64,000 nt of DNA from Adineta vaga (lineage: Eukaryota > Rotifera): assembly GCA_021613535.1 (NCBI GenBank), contig CP075493.1:17918001-17982000 (forward strand), given 5' to 3'. Below, piece after piece: positions 49,101 through 60,518 of this stretch (position 1 is its first letter; each line of letters opens with the position of its first letter). A program made the translations under genes and the position numbers. Under the pieces are notes generated by a model. The model saw only the letters and a list, made by a program, of their open reading frames with translations. It was not told where the DNA came from and searched no databases.

Positions 49101-52025
49101 GCGGGAAACCTTTATCCTGTTCAAGTATATGTGGAACTTCATGCATCTATCGATCATCTTTCTTCTGGTCTTTATTATCACAACCCAGATAAACATACTC
49201 TAGATTTAGTTAGTGTTTGTATGGACGACCATAGTAAGAATATACGATTACGTCTCATCGGTCGATCGACAGCAATCGCTCCTCTCTTTGGACGCGCATT
49301 AGGTTCACAATTATGTGTATTAGAGTCAGGATATATGTTGGGATTACTTCAACAAGAAGCATCGAAATTTGGCTATTCATTACCCATCATTGCTGATAAT
49401 GATGCTAGAAACTATGGAAATTTTCTGTTCGATGAATATGACACTCATTATTCATTTGAGATTTCATCTGAAAAGGAATGTTCATCTGATCGTGTAAACA
49501 ACAATGATTTTCAATGTGTTGTGTATATAAAATCTGTGGAATATGGAAGACATGAATGGTTTGTTTACGAGAAAGAGAAACTCATTCTCACTCCAGTTGA
49601 TATATCGACAGAAATCATCGAACAACAAACACCATTATTGTTTGATGATGATAATGATGATGACACAAAAGCCATATTTTCTGACTGTCAATGTGCCATC
49701 TTCTTTACTGGACAGTCTGAGCATAGACTGGAGACTGGTGTGATATCACATTTATTGATGAATCATGGTTTAGAAATCAACATTGGCATGTGTCCGATCG
49801 AAACTCGATCCAATTTGCCCGTATCAATCAATAAGACTTTAGATGCTGTTATGACAAAATGTAAACTCATTGACAAAAGTACAGTATTACACACATTACT
49901 GATTGGAAAAATCACTGATAAACAAATGTATGAACGAGTTATGTCAACATCGAAACCAATGTCAGATTGGAGTAAAACATTGAGAATGTATCTGCGTTCA
50001 AAACTTCCAACATATATGATACCATCACATTTTATAATTGTTTCAACATTTCCATTGAGTCCAAATGGTAAAATCGATCGAAAATCATTACCAGAAATAT
50101 TTCCTTTGGTGATGCAGAAAGATGATATGTGCGTAGCACCAAGTACTGATCTAGAAAAGAGAACCGTGAGTATTTGGCAAAAACTACTATATTCGCACCA
50201 GTCGCCGACATTTATCGATGAGAGAACATCTTTAAATGATCATGGAGCGTCTCATTTGTCGAATAGAGAAGAAACAGTTCCTGATATATCTATGACAAGT
50301 AGTTTCTTTGAACTCGGTGGCAACTCTCTCCTTCTTATTCAACTCTATCAGCATTATCAAGCACTGTTTCATTTTGATAATGAAACACAAACTGTTCGAC
50401 CATTCTTCGAGTATGACACTGTAACTGATCATGCGAAATTGATAGAAGGATTAATGAGAACTAATATACCCTCGAAGCAATGGCATACATTACACATCAG
50501 TCAAGGTATAATGTTTTTATCGTTTTTTTTCTACAGGTAAAATAGTTTTCTGTTTAAACTTTAGGTATTACATCGTTTGCACAAGAACGTATTTTTCTTG
50601 ATGAACAAGTTCGCTTATCGAATCAAATAGCTATTTACAATGAATTAGTTGCCTTTCGATTGGTTAGAGGTTCTCTATCGACAGATAGATTATTGCATGC
50701 ACTTCGATTAGTTTTAAACAAACAGACAGTATTACGTACATCTCTCAGTTTTGCTAGCGAAAGTGGTACTATTCAACAATGCATAACTGACAATCATAAC
50801 ATGTTCATGTTAAACGACGCACAAACATTCGAAAATGAAAGCGAACTTAAAGAATTGATATATCGAGCTCGTATCGATCCCAATTTACTCGATTTGACGA
50901 CTGGTCGTGTTTTTCATTGTCAAGTACTTCGACAAAACAAGTTAATCAATCATAGTAATGGAGATAATTCCATTTCAAACTCTGATGTTCTCGTGCTTGC
51001 TTTTCATCATGTCGCATATGATTGGTCTTCTTATCAAATCTTTATCAATGATCTTACCATGGCTTATAATAATCGAACAACAACAACGTTATCAGATGTG
51101 CAATCATTGCAATATATCGATTATGCTGTCCACGAACATCTACTAGATATGAGAGAATCAAAGGACTTTTGGCATACGAAACTTCAAGAACACAATTTAG
51201 AACATTCTCTCTCCTTACCATTCGATCGACATCGTGCTATTTATGGTGAACGATCTGACTTAGGTTCAGTAGTCGAATTCTCTTTCGATAACGACATTTT
51301 GACATCGTTTTTACGTTATACTTTTATTCATCAAGTTACGATATTTCAACTAAGTTTGGCCACATTTTATGTATTTCTGTTCAAATTAACACATGGTCAG
51401 ACTGATCTATGCATTTCCTCTCTGAATGTCAATCGATATCGAAATGAATTACAAAATATGATCGGAATGTTTGTTGCAACATTACCATACTGTATACAAC
51501 TTGATTGTCATTGGTCATTTGACAAACTTATTAAACATGTTCAAACTGAATGTTTAGCCATTTTAGACCATTCTCATTATCCTCTTCAACACATTCTTGC
51601 TGATTTATGTCTTAATCATTCAAACGTTCCTTTTCTTAAATCGGTCTTTAACTTTGTCATTACGTCGTCAGACACGGATCAGCTACTGCTCGATAGAGCA
51701 AGATTTGAGCAAGTCTCATTTCAAAAATCCCTCGACGTGGCAAAGTTTGATTTTGACCTGTTATTTGATTACAAGGGAACATCAAATGATGGTAAACTAT
51801 CATGTCGTTTTGTTTGTTCACGAGATCTGTTTGACGAGACAACAGTTATCAGCATTGCACGTAGATTTCAACATCTTTTATCACAACTTTTCTCTTCAAA
51901 GTCCACAGATGCCGAACTTAAGGAATCTTTCACGTCTGTGAATAAACTCTCTCTTATTCTGCCAGAAGAAGCCGAAGAACTCCAAAGAATAGTTTTTCAA
52001 AGATTACCGGATGTTATCAGTGAAG
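43111..52025 (+). CDS. NRPS block 1: (half C)-A-PCP-Cy-A(Cys)-Ox-PCP-C
   Basis: Exons at 43111-44195, 44253-44552, 44607-44937, 44995-50515 and 50565-52025 (introns 49-57 bp) give about 2900 codons. In order: the C-terminal half of a C domain; an A domain (YIIFTSGSTG, NMYGPAETT, YYRTGDL, NGKIDR at about 45620); a carrier domain with IGGHSR (Ser codon 45807); a heterocyclization domain (FPATEIQQAYLVGR, RHETLR, DLLILDLWS at 46404-46430, AGDFTTILPL); an A domain with YTSGSTGKPKG whose pocket reads D-L-Y-N-L-S-L-I-W plus Lys, the cysteine code; an oxidase of the McbC/nitroreductase fold (YRYASAGNLYPVQVYVEL near 49090) placed between A8 and A9; the rest of that A domain; a carrier with LGGNSL (Ser codon 50325); and a full C domain (SFAQERIFLDE, HHVAYDW). 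The assembly line should form a Cys-derived thiazole on a peptide. The 5' half of the first C domain is missing. The 3' exon ends at GAAG|GTATGT; either translation runs on to a stop at 52118 or it splices further. No internal stop was seen. Confidence 0.88.
45990..50470 (+). other. Thiazole-forming module Cy-A(Cys)-Ox-PCP within one exon
   Basis: Approximate domain limits: Cy 46000-47250, A(Cys) 47400-48720, Ox insert 48760-49950, A9/A10 49980-50095, PCP 50140-50460. This order, with Ox inside the A domain, is that of bacterial thiazole modules such as those for epothilone and bleomycin (established knowledge). The Cy catalytic DxxxxDxxS is intact, the PCP serine is present, and the oxidase keeps the SAGNLYPVQ block. 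Unlike the flanking C and A domains it contains no introns, and it is noticeably richer in A/T-ending codons (TTA, AAT, AAA) than block 2. There is no sign of decay. Confidence 0.85.
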
Positions 52026-52741
52026 GTATGTATGGTTGCCTGTTACTTAATGTAAATTTACGACTAAAAATAGCGCTCAGTTTAAAACGCCATAGTATTG
52101 ACTGCAGAAAAGTTGATTAACGAGAAAGGAATGATTCATGGTTCTAACTTTCACACACTGAAAATTATTTGGCGTGATGAATAATCAGAAAAACCGTTTT
52201 GGCGTCAGCTAGAGACGGTTTTTCGCTTTTCTGCCTATTCAAAATTGCTTCGAGAACGTTGTTAGTAGAAAAATTTCCAAAGTCTATCTGTCCGAATGCA
52301 AAAACAAGAAAGAATTATCGAGTTTCAGTTCGATCAGAAAACCTGAAATCTATCTTTGAGAACCATAAGTGTTCGAAACAGGGTTTATTCAAATCAACCT
52401 GCTCGATGCTTTGTAGTTCTGGAAGATAGATTTGATATCTTTCAGCCGGACTAAAACCTCATAGGGCTGTTTTTCTATTGCATCCAGATAGATCGGTTTT
52501 GTGAGTTTAATTAATGAAAAACGTTCTTGAGACAGTTTGAAGCACGTTGAAAATCTCATACCTATTTTTGGCCAACGTTGAAACGTTTCCCAGTTCTTTA
52601 TTGCATGAGATCTTTTCCATTGTAGACAAAAAAGAGATCCTCAAGATCGTTAGATGTTCAGCTACTTTGGAACTTGACAGTTTATGTTTTGAAAGGAGTT
52701 TGTTCGAAACTTCTGCACGTGATAATGCAAGCGTGTCGACA
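52026..52741. other. Spacer after NRPS block 1
   Basis: It begins with a good splice donor (GTATGT). No A, TE or reductase domain follows. Short open frames are not NRPS-like. This could be 3' UTR or the start of a long intron. Confidence 0.4.
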
Positions 52742-53137
52742 GTGTAAAAAATAGGTGTAAAGTGACCAACCCTTGAAAAGGATTTATTCATTTTATAAAC
52801 CCTTCGATATACCCTTTCAGTTCCATAAACCCTCTCATATACCTTCAGAGATATAATGAATTTCAAATATCCTTTTTCTGTTTATTAACTTCATCAACGC
52901 TGTACAAAAGGATTTAGTAATCTTCCATTTTCATTATACCATGGGTTGTTAAACTCTTATTTAAAGCGTTGATGAAGTTAATAAACAGAAAAAGGATATA
53001 TGAGAGTGCAGTAAATCACATACCTTTCGAGGGTAGATGGGAAAAAAAGGAGACGAGAGGGTTTATGGAACTGAAAGGGTATATCGAAGGGTTTATAAGG
53101 TGAATAAACCATTTTCAAAGATTGGTTATTCTACACT
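52741..53137. repeat. Inverted-repeat element, about 400 bp
   Basis: AGTGTA at 52741 faces TACACT at 53137. The arms share TATAAACCCTTCGATATACC with CTTTCAGTTCCATAAACC, and an inner pair ATATCCTTTTTCTGTTTATT with its inverse near 52970-53000. The centre is around 52940. This is a MITE-like palindrome with no coding capacity. Confidence 0.75.
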
Positions 53138-53497
53138 TATGCTGTATACTGTAGAAAAGTGCGCCGAAGATTTCTCTTTCTGAATATACGTAGATTTTTG
53201 CAAACCGACCGGAATTTCACGAACATATTGATAGAAAAACATTACCTCCTACTATCGAGTTTTGCGAAAATTTTTACAAATTTTATAGTTTCGAAAATCT
53301 GAAAAAGAGAGGAGCGTAACTGTTTTATCAGCATATTAGATGGTGTGGTGCCATCAGGTTTATTAATGAACCTTGAAGTGAACAACGAAGCTCTTAATAC
53401 ACAGATCCTTTGCTTTCAACAGTCATAGGAAAAAAAAAAAAAACAAAACATATAAGAACATAGAAAAAACTAACAAAAAATTAATGATTGGTTTGAT

Positions 53498-53806
53498 TCA
53501 TTGTTGATGTTGTGAATCGAGCAGAAGAACAATATTTTGTTCGGTTACTTCATCTTTCGTTTGTCGACTGCTAACAAATGCTCGTTTAGTGAGATCTGTA
53601 ACATATGAACGAAGATATAGAATGTTGGTCAACTTGTGGATGCAGGTGGCTGAAGTAAAATGAGGTAGATGGAGAGCTGCTCTAAGTGCTTTGTTCTGGA
53701 TAATCTGTAAACTATTCCAAATTTGATCTCCGCCATTGAGACAGATTGAAGAACCATATGTCAGAACCGGTCTTATAAGTAAGATGGTGTCAGCCCACTG
53801 TGACTA
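53498..53806 (-). pseudogene. 3' end of a second LINE, jockey-like
   Basis: On the minus strand the frame reads LLIRPVLTYGSSICLNGGDQ, then LQIIQNKALRAALHLPHFTS and HKLTNILYLRSYVTDLTKRA, the C-terminal region after the reverse transcriptase of jockey-type LINEs, ending at a TGA at 53500-53498. The rest of the element is absent, as expected for a 5'-truncated or deleted copy. Confidence 0.7.
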
Positions 53807-53994
53807 TCACGTGTTGTAAATACGTTCAACTAAATATATTGAAAGTGTGCCTTTTGACTGTGTTTTAGAATATGAATATAAAACTCATTTCTAAATTTAT
53901 TTATCTTTTTTCATAGCATATGGTTTCTAGTCAGAAAAATGTGAACTAGTCTCTCGAGATTCTATACGATAATTAATATTTTTTTGTTTTCAAG

Positions 53995-54395
53995 GTCTAA
54001 ATCGGGACTAGCTTTTGTCCGAACAGAGCTTTTGTAGATCGTTTCTGGGCTGGAAAAAGTGGGATTTATTGTCGCGCAACAACCACTGTTTCCATGGTGC
54101 TTTAGAATATGTATCCAAAAATTCTGAAAAAAATTGGGTCTCTTTAAAAAATCTGTTCGGACGAAGACTGCGCAATAAGACTAGCTGTAACCTAACACCG
54201 TCCCGGCCTCGCTACTAAGAATCACAACAGAGTTATATCGATTCCAAGATATAAGTCACAAATCAGCTGAAACTCTACTCTAACGTGTTGTGGAGGGTAG
54301 AACGTTTTTATACAAAGCGCATCTCACCAGGATAAGTCATCCCCAGAGATTTCAGCTAAAACCAATGGTCTAAAGCGAGAAATCATTTTTGAGAA
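53995..54395. repeat. Dispersed repeat, copy B
   Basis: Shares AAAAGTGGGATTTATTGTCG, GCATCTCACCAGGA and the following GAAATCATTTTTGAGA with the stretch at 24530-24895 in the same order. Confidence 0.6.
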
Positions 54396-55353
54396 GGCGT
54401 TCGAAAGTAAAATCGTACATGAAATAGTATTATTTGGGTCGTTGAAGCACGTCTCAATGAGAGAGGCGATGTCACTAAAACCATAAAAAATTCGAGCAAA
54501 AAGTCGTACAAGAATAACATTTTTGAAAATACCTTCATATGTTATCGAACGTAACAACACATATAGAATTTCAAGTGAAATATGCTCAAAGAGTTCGAAA
54601 TCTTGCTTGAGAGTTTAGTCATACTCATACGATGTTTACGCCACAGGAGTCATCTGATACACATTTCCATCAATAAATGTAGCTATCTATGAGCACTGAA
54701 AATCCAAATAAATCTTTTCAACAGCCACTTTCCAACAGTCCCAATGATCGATGATACACTAAGATAAGCCGCCATATGCTCTACTACGAATAAATTGTAG
54801 CGCAGTAGTACATAATTGTAACTATACTACAATCCATAGCTACGAAAAACGACACCGCAGTTCGGCGTAACTATCGACCTTTCAAAGTAACTGTGCCATT
54901 TACGATGCAGCGATCAGACTTCTGCGTCTTTTGCCCTACGCTCAATGAAATTCTTTCAGCACTAATGAGTAACTATGGATGTCGCTTTACAAGTCAGTGC
55001 AGGTATAACAAACATACAGCAGCTATCAACAATCATAGCAAAAAACAAACCCCGTCCGTAACTGCGACTCTACCCCGAGAGCACCATTGACATCAACTTT
55101 TTCCGCTGCCCTAACCCTTTCTACTTCAGCGAATCTGTGCTGTGATTCAAATGAAACAACTTTTTGCGCGATGTTCTGATTTCGAATATCCGAAGTACCA
55201 CTAGTAGTACATGAATATAGAAACAATTAATAAGAAAGAATGAAGGCTGACAATACGTACAAACAAAAAAACCGACAAAGATCACAAAAAAATATGCCAC
55301 GACGCATGAGGTACACATCTCTACCATACCTCGATTCTATTTGTTTCTTCTAG
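54396..55353. other. Spacer upstream of NRPS block 2
   Basis: No gene was recognised. It ends in a pyrimidine-rich acceptor (TTTGTTTCTTCTAG). I found no ATG exon that would splice in phase to 55354, so block 2 either has a remote first exon or belongs to the upstream gene. Confidence 0.4.
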
Positions 55354-58300
55354 CACCGGCTTCCTTTGCTCAAGCTCGTATCTGGCTCGATGAACGACTT
55401 CGATTCGATCCAGACCATCCACAAGTGGCTATCTACAATATGCCTTTCGTCTATCGTCTTTCTCCACACGACACTCTCTCGATTCAACAACTTCATCATG
55501 CTCTACAACTTGTTGTCAACAAACATCCATCACTTCATACAGCACTCGTCTTTGATTCTGACAAACATCAACTCATTCAAAGAATTCTTTCTCACAAAGA
55601 TAACAACAACGACAACAGAACTCTCTTCTCCTTTACTCAAAGTACTTATGAAACAGATGAAGAACTCCATGATATCTTACATGATGAACGAAGAAACACG
55701 CAACATTTCGATCTCGATCATGGTCTTGTCTTTCGATGTCATCTCGTACATTACAAAGAGATTATCCCATCGAATGATCTTCTTTCTCATCAACATCTTC
55801 TCATCTTTAGTTTTCATCATGCTTTGTTTGATTTTCTATCGATGAACATCTTTCTTCATGATCTCAATCAAGCATATACCACAAGTCAATTATCCACTGA
55901 TGATGACTATACTACTCTTCGTTATTTCGATTGTATGTTATCCTAGCTTCTCATGTGTACTTTTCTTCTCTACCACATTTTCTTCTCTATTATATTCAGA
56001 TGCTGCCATCGAACAACAACTGTCAATGACTGGTGCACAGATGTTCTGGCAGGATACACTTCATGGTTGTCAACTCGATCAACCTCTTTCCTTACCCTAT
56101 GATCGACATCGTCTTTCGAATGAACATCGAACTGGTCGTGGAACATCGATTTCCTTCGATCTTGGTCAACATCTGTCACATGACCTTGTCACTTATGCAT
56201 CATCAAATCATATCGAACTAGAACATCTAGCTCTTGCAACCTACTATCTCTTCTTATTCAAACTGACCAATGGAGAACAAGATCTATGTATTGGAATGAA
56301 TACACATGGTCGATATCGAAATGAACTTCACTCAATCATTGGCATGTTTGTCAATGCTATACCAGTACGATGTCAACTAGATTCTTGTTGGTCTTTTGCT
56401 CAACTACTTGAACATATTCGATCGATGATAGTCAACTGTAGAAAATATTCATATTATCCACTTCAACGTATTCTCTCTCAATATCCTCATCTCTCACATC
56501 CTGCATTTCTCGATACATCATTCGAATTTATCTCATCATCATCATTATCGATGGGAAAAGATGATCGAAATGAGATTATGATTGGTGATAGTCGACTTTC
56601 TCTCCTATCTTTCGTTACGAATATCAATGAAGATGAAGTGATGAACAAGTTTGATTTCATTCTCAGGATTGATCATCATCTGATGACAAATGAACTGTCA
56701 TGCACCCTTTCTGCATCCAACGATTTGTTCAATGTAGAAACTATCTTCCAGATGGCACAAAGATTTCACACAGTAGTCCAACAACTATTCATATCTGTTG
56801 ATACAAGCATGAGGAAACTACTTTCTGAACAATCATTGATGTTGAACAATGAAAGATTACTCATACAATCAATCAATCATACACAAACATCTTTTCCTCC
56901 CGTGAAGTGTATTCATCATGAGTTTGTATGTCAAGTGATAAGACATCCACAGAAACTAGCTGTTGAACTCGATGATCAATCGTTGACATATGCTGAACTG
57001 TTGCACTATGTGCAACTATTATCGACACGTCTTCTAAGTGATTAAACATCCTTCCAGGTGAAGTGATTTGTCAATGTGTGGAGAGAAGCATATCAATGGT
57101 AAGTAGTTGATCAAAGACATGTGAATGTGAAGTAGAGATTGTTGTTGTTGTTGTTGTGGATGCATAGGTGATTGGAATGATGGCCATCGAAATGGTAGGT
57201 GGTGTTTATTGTCCATTATCACCTCGAGATCCTCAACATAGACTTCATGCACTCCTACAACAAACACAAGCTCGTCTAGTTCTTGTTCATTGGTTAACAG
57301 CAGACAAGTTTCACGATGCAATGGCTTCACTTGATATTAATATCATCTCCTTTGCGAATAATATGCGTCAGGCTGTTGATGTTCATCGTTGGGATGATGT
57401 CATAGTTACTCCCAGTCATGTGGCCTATATCATTTTCACTAGTGGTTCAACTGGAACACCTAAGGCGGTTTGTTGAGTCTCACTTCAGTTGTTACTATGT
57501 ATGAGTTTGCCTTTCGGTTTGTTGTTGTAGGCGCAGTTTCAACATCATCATTTCATGAGTTATATGCACACTTGGAGGTTCGCTGCAGCATATGATGGGA
57601 ATGACATGGCTATACAAGTGGCACGATGTTCATTCGATATTCATGTTCAAGAAATACTTGGTATCTTGACATGCGGAGCAACAGTGGTGATGCTTCATCC
57701 TCAAGGAACTCTAGATTTAGAATATCTGTCACACATCATGCATGAGAAACAAATCACATACCTGCACGCTGTACCTAGTTTAATTCAGAGTCTGTTCCCT
57801 TTTCTCGATCGCTCTCAAAGTTCGCATGCGGTAACGTATCTTCGATCAGTGTGTAGTATTGGTGAGTGATTGAAGAACAGAGTTGACTACTATGCTGATA
57901 TTCTGAACTAATCCCCTTCTAGGTGAACCATTCCCAGCCAAACAAATCGATCTAATCCGAAATGCTTGTATACAAAAGTGTACTGTATGTAATCTCTATG
58001 GTCCAGCAGAAATAACCATTGGTTGTACCTTGTTTCATGTTGACGTCACATCAAAAGCGGTTGTTATCCCGCTCGGCAAACCACTCCCTAGTTACAGATG
58101 TCTAGTTTTGGATCATTCCATACAACCTGTTGCATTGTATCAACAAGGTGAACTGTGCGTAGGAGGCGTAGGTGTGTTTGTTGGATATCTTGGACGAGAT
58201 GATCTCACAGCCAAGGCACTCATCGAAATTGATGGTGAACTATTCTATCGAACAGGTGACCTCGTTCGAATGGATCATCAAGGTTTTCTTCATTACATTG

Positions 58301-60518
58301 GTCGACAAGATCATCAAGTCAAACTTCGAGGACAACGCATTGAACTTGGTGAAATCGAACGATGCCTGCTCAGCATCTCTACCATCTCTGCATGTGTTGT
58401 CATCAAATGGAATGGTGATCATCTCGTGGCTTATGTTCAATGTTCTCATAACATACACGAACAGCAACTGAGAGAACATTGTCAATCTCATCTTCCACCA
58501 CATATGATTCCATCGTTCTTCGTCATCCTCGAACAACTACCTCTGAATGTCAATGGAAAGATCGATCGAAAACGGCTTCCTTCACCCGATGTCTCGCATC
58601 TGTCTTCATCAGCACATCATACGAATGACGACAATAATGAATTCTCACAACCAACCAATGACATCGAACAGATCATTCATGACATGTGGTGTGATATTCT
58701 TCATCAAAAACAGATCTCCATCAGCACCAGTCTTTTCACCATCGGTGGTCATTCTCTCCTAGTCATGCAACTCTTTCATCGATACAAGATCGACTTTCAT
58801 CTAGAATCGAGTTCTTCCTTTTCCATCTCTACTTTTTTTCAACATCCAACCATCAAAGAACATGCTCATCTCATTCATCAGACTCGCAACATCCACACCG
58901 AAGATGTCGATCATCATCAATGGCTCCCACTACATGTCACTCGAGGTAGTTTACATCATGTATTTGTCTTCATCATCCACTCCCTTTTCTGTTTGTGTTC
59001 TAGCAAGAGCATCCTATGCACAGGAACGTATCTTCTTAGATGAACACATTCGTTTCTCCTCATCCACAAATACCACCCATTATCGTATTCATCATAATAT
59101 CTATGTCATTCCATTATTGTATCGTCTCTCATCTTCTCATTCTCATCTTTCAATCTCAAGACTACGTTATGCACTGCATAGTCTCATCATCAGACACAAC
59201 ACTCTTCGAACAGCACTCTACCTAGATGATGTCGATGGTAGTATTGTACAAGAATGCTTCGATCAATCTCGCATTAGCAATGATATGATATCATGTCGAT
59301 TTATTGTTCTTGATCTTCACAACAATAACGATAAGGATTGCGAGCGACAGGAGATTGTCGAGGATATACTCAATCAAGTGGATCTCTTTGATCTATCTAA
59401 AGGACATGTCATCAATTGTCATCTTCTTCTCGGACATCATCCTTCTCCAGAGGATGATGATTTGTTGAATGAAAACGATTGGATCTTATTTACTCTCCAT
59501 CATGCAGCATTTGATGGAGCATCCACATCGATCTTTCTTCGTGATCTTGCTCTTGCTTATGATCAAGATGAGAACTTCTTGGTTGAGACTAATGCATTGC
59601 AATACATCGACTATTCTGTACATGAACATTGCATGGATATGACATTATCTCGACAATTCTGGCATGATCAACTGCAAGGATATGATCTGCAAAGTCGACT
59701 AGCATTGCCGGTTGATCGACATCGTGCTTCAGCTGATCAGCGCTCTGGACTGGCGTCATCTATTCAAGTGACACTCGATGATGACATATGTACATCCTTT
59801 CTTCACTATGCATCATCACATCATCTCACTCTCTTTCAACTTGGCTTAGCTACATTCTATGCATTTCTCTTTCGACTAACTCATGGTCACAGTGATCTAT
59901 GTGTATCTTCGATTAATGCTAATCGATATCGAAATGAACTTGTCAATATGATAGGCATGTTTGTGTCAACATTACCATATCGTCTTCACATCGATGATCA
60001 TCAATGGTCCTTTGGTGAACTTGTCCGACATGTGCAAGAGAAATGTGTATCTATTCTAGAACATTCTCATTATCCATTACAAGAACTCTTCTCTCACTTT
60101 CATGTCAATCAATCGAATGTTGGATTTCTCGAAACGGTGTTTGATCTAATACATGTGTCTCCTGAACAAACACAGTTATCTTTGGGTGAAACAAACTTAG
60201 AACAAATATCATCAGACATATCATATCGAATGGCGAAATTTGATATCATGTTCACATTGGTTTATGATCGAACATGGCATGATGAGCGATTATCATGCAG
60301 TTTTGTCTGTTCACAAGATTTGTTTGATCAGGCATCCGTTACACTTCTAAGTCAAAGACTAGTACACTTCTATCGGCAGCTGTTCTTATCTGATGGCGGT
60401 GGTGGTAGAATGGAGAGTTGGTCATTACCTTTATGTGATCTAGTTCTCATTCTACCGGAAGAAGCTAGAGAAATAGAAGACATTGTGTTTTGTCCACAAC
60501 TACATGTGATAGATGAAG
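55354..60518 (+). CDS. NRPS block 2: C-A-PCP-C, with one frameshift
   Basis: Exons at 55354-55932, 56000-57098, 57168-57467, 57531-57861, 57923-58945 and 59004-60518 are joined by 58-69 bp introns; those inside the A domain fall at the same places as in block 1. Domains: C (SFAQARIWLDERLRF; active motif HHALFDF at 55815), A (YIIFTSGSTGTPKA, NLYGPAEIT, FYRTGDL, GRQDHQVKLRGQRIELGEIE, NGKIDR), PCP (IGGHSLL, Ser codon 58753), then a second C (SYAQERIFLDE; intact HHAAFDG at 59498). A one-base deletion near 57037-57050 relative to block 1 (14 bases where block 1 has 15) puts a TAA at 57043 in frame. The rest of the frame is clean, so this is either a very young pseudogene or a sequence error. The block stops at GAAG|GTATGT exactly as block 1 does; unspliced translation would end at 60641. 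Confidence 0.82.

Noticed and set aside
43111-52025. Bacterial contamination as source of the NRPS sequence
   Set aside because: The genes carry several short spliceosomal-type introns, AT-rich codon use and flanking eukaryotic transposons; no operon structure or ribosome binding sites.
55026-55327. Minus-strand frames upstream of block 2
   Set aside because: Short, overlapping one another, and without recognisable domains or splice signals.
55366-55845. 159-codon frame overlapping the first exon of block 2 (and its twin at 63510)
   Set aside because: It is the +1 shadow of the NRPS C-domain frame, which has the recognisable motifs.
58240-58536. Minus-strand frame within the block 2 A domain
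   Set aside because: Shadow of the plus-strand coding frame; no family resemblance.
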